Assembly: GCA_024698065.1 (NCBI GenBank)
Contig: JAILRR010000089.1
Coordinates: forward strand, 1 to 13,584
From: Bacilli bacterium
GTDB lineage: Bacteria > Bacillota_I > Bacilli_A > RFN20 > CAG-826
DNA: 13,584 bases
Direction: 5' to 3'
The notes beneath the pieces were generated by a model. The model was not told the DNA's origin. It saw only the letters and a program-made list of their open reading frames with translations, and did not search any database. The position numbers and the translations under genes were made by a program. How positions within the stretch are numbered: the first letter of the stretch is position 1; every line of letters begins with the position of its first letter. Below, in pieces: positions 13,038 through 13,584 of this stretch.

Positions 13038-13584
13038 ATGTCAAAGATTGGCCTAGCGATTCTAAACGCTTATATCCAAACCCCTGCCTCTCTTCATTTC
13101 TACAAAAGGATGAAAGAGGAGCTAGGTTCTTTAGGCGTTGAGCTTGATTGCAAAACTAACGCAGAAATTCTTGTTTCAATTGGTCAAAGCGGCGACCTAT
13201 TAACCTCTCAGATTTCTAAGTACGACTTTGTCCTTTATTTAGATAAGGATTTATATGTTTCTGAGATTCTTGAGAAGGCAGGGATTAAGCTTTTTGACAA
13301 CGCGGAAGCTATTAGACTTTGTGATGACAAGATGCTTACGTACATCTTCTTGGCTAATAACGGAATCAAGATGCCAAAGACCATCTCCGCACCACTTAAC
13401 TATGCCGGCTTGGATGATGATGCGTTTATTAAGCATGTCGCAGAAGAACTATCATTCCTAATCGTTGCAAAAGACAACTTCGGTAGCCTTGGAAAAGAGG
13501 TTTATCTCATAAAATGCTTTGCAGAACTGGCATCATTTGAGAAAGAACACAAATACTCCGCCCACTTATATCAGGAATTTATTG
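13038..13584 (+). CDS. RimK-like ATP-grasp ligase, N-terminal part
   Basis: The 182 codons present run off the right edge without a stop. The N-terminal part (MSKIGLAILNAYIQTPASLH) is a pre-ATP-grasp alpha/beta domain. It is followed by LFDNAEAIRLCDDKMLTYIFLANNGIKMPKTI (about residues 94-125), the stretch that precedes the ATP-grasp core in RimK-type ligases. Then comes FLIVAKDNFGSLGKEVYLI, the ATP-binding lysine strand and glycine loop. Such enzymes join a carboxylate to an amine through an acyl-phosphate; examples are RimK, glutathione and peptide ligases. The substrate cannot be inferred without the C-terminal half. GAGG directly abuts the ATG and cannot act as a normal ribosome site; a -10 box seven bases upstream suggests leaderless initiation. 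The gene is divergent from nadE with 79 bp between starts. Confidence 0.8.
   Translation, partial: MSKIGLAILNAYIQTPASLHFYKRMKEELGSLGVELDCKTNAEILVSIGQSGDLLTSQISKYDFVLYLDKDLYVSEILEKAGIKLFDNAEAIRLCDDKMLTYIFLANNGIKMPKTISAPLNYAGLDDDAFIKHVAEELSFLIVAKDNFGSLGKEVYLIKCFAELASFEKEHKYSAHLYQEFI

Overview
The window looks like chromosomal core DNA from a moderately low-GC, Gram-positive-type bacterium. An uncultured Bacillota relative of Bacilli, Erysipelotrichales or Mollicutes is my best guess. It rests on the style of the rpsJ start, QueH in place of QueG, an ECF-type QueT transporter, a Mbeg1-like hydrolase and AGGAGG ribosome sites. All genes read with the standard code. I see no insertion sequence, phage gene, CRISPR array, tRNA or rRNA.

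Layout. (1) 1-512: the first 35 codons of rpsJ (minus strand) with a strong promoter and a structured leader, then a divergent intergenic stretch rich in inverted repeats. (2) 513-1710: a Mbeg1/DUF2974-type alpha/beta hydrolase (plus), ending in a bidirectional terminator. (3) 1696-5222: a queuosine cluster on the minus strand, queT, tgt, queA, queH. queT carries a probable preQ1 riboswitch covering its ribosome-binding site, and tgt appears to have its own promoter. With transporter, transglycosylase, QueA and QueH together, the cell probably imports a Q precursor. No de novo preQ1 genes are visible here. (4) 5297-7357: a flippase-like membrane protein and a GT8 glycosyltransferase overlapping by 8 nt, probably a glycolipid or surface-glycan pair. 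(5) 7367-8335: an unrecognised eight-helix membrane protein with a near-consensus promoter and an operator-like palindrome. (6) 8522-9679: a BaiN/HI0933-type flavoprotein. (7) 9722-12958: nadE followed by a GtrA-like membrane protein with long acidic tails. (8) 13038-13584: the 5' part of a RimK-like ATP-grasp ligase, divergent from nadE.

Most unusual points. The NAD synthetase carries an N-terminal Phd/YefM-type antitoxin domain, and its glutaminase half has Ser where the catalytic Cys should be, so it may be an ammonia-dependent, possibly self-regulating enzyme. Four genes (tgt, flippase, flavoprotein, ATP-grasp) have no usable Shine-Dalgarno but have a -10 box 7-9 nt before the ATG, which points to leaderless mRNAs coexisting with genes that have good Shine-Dalgarno sites.
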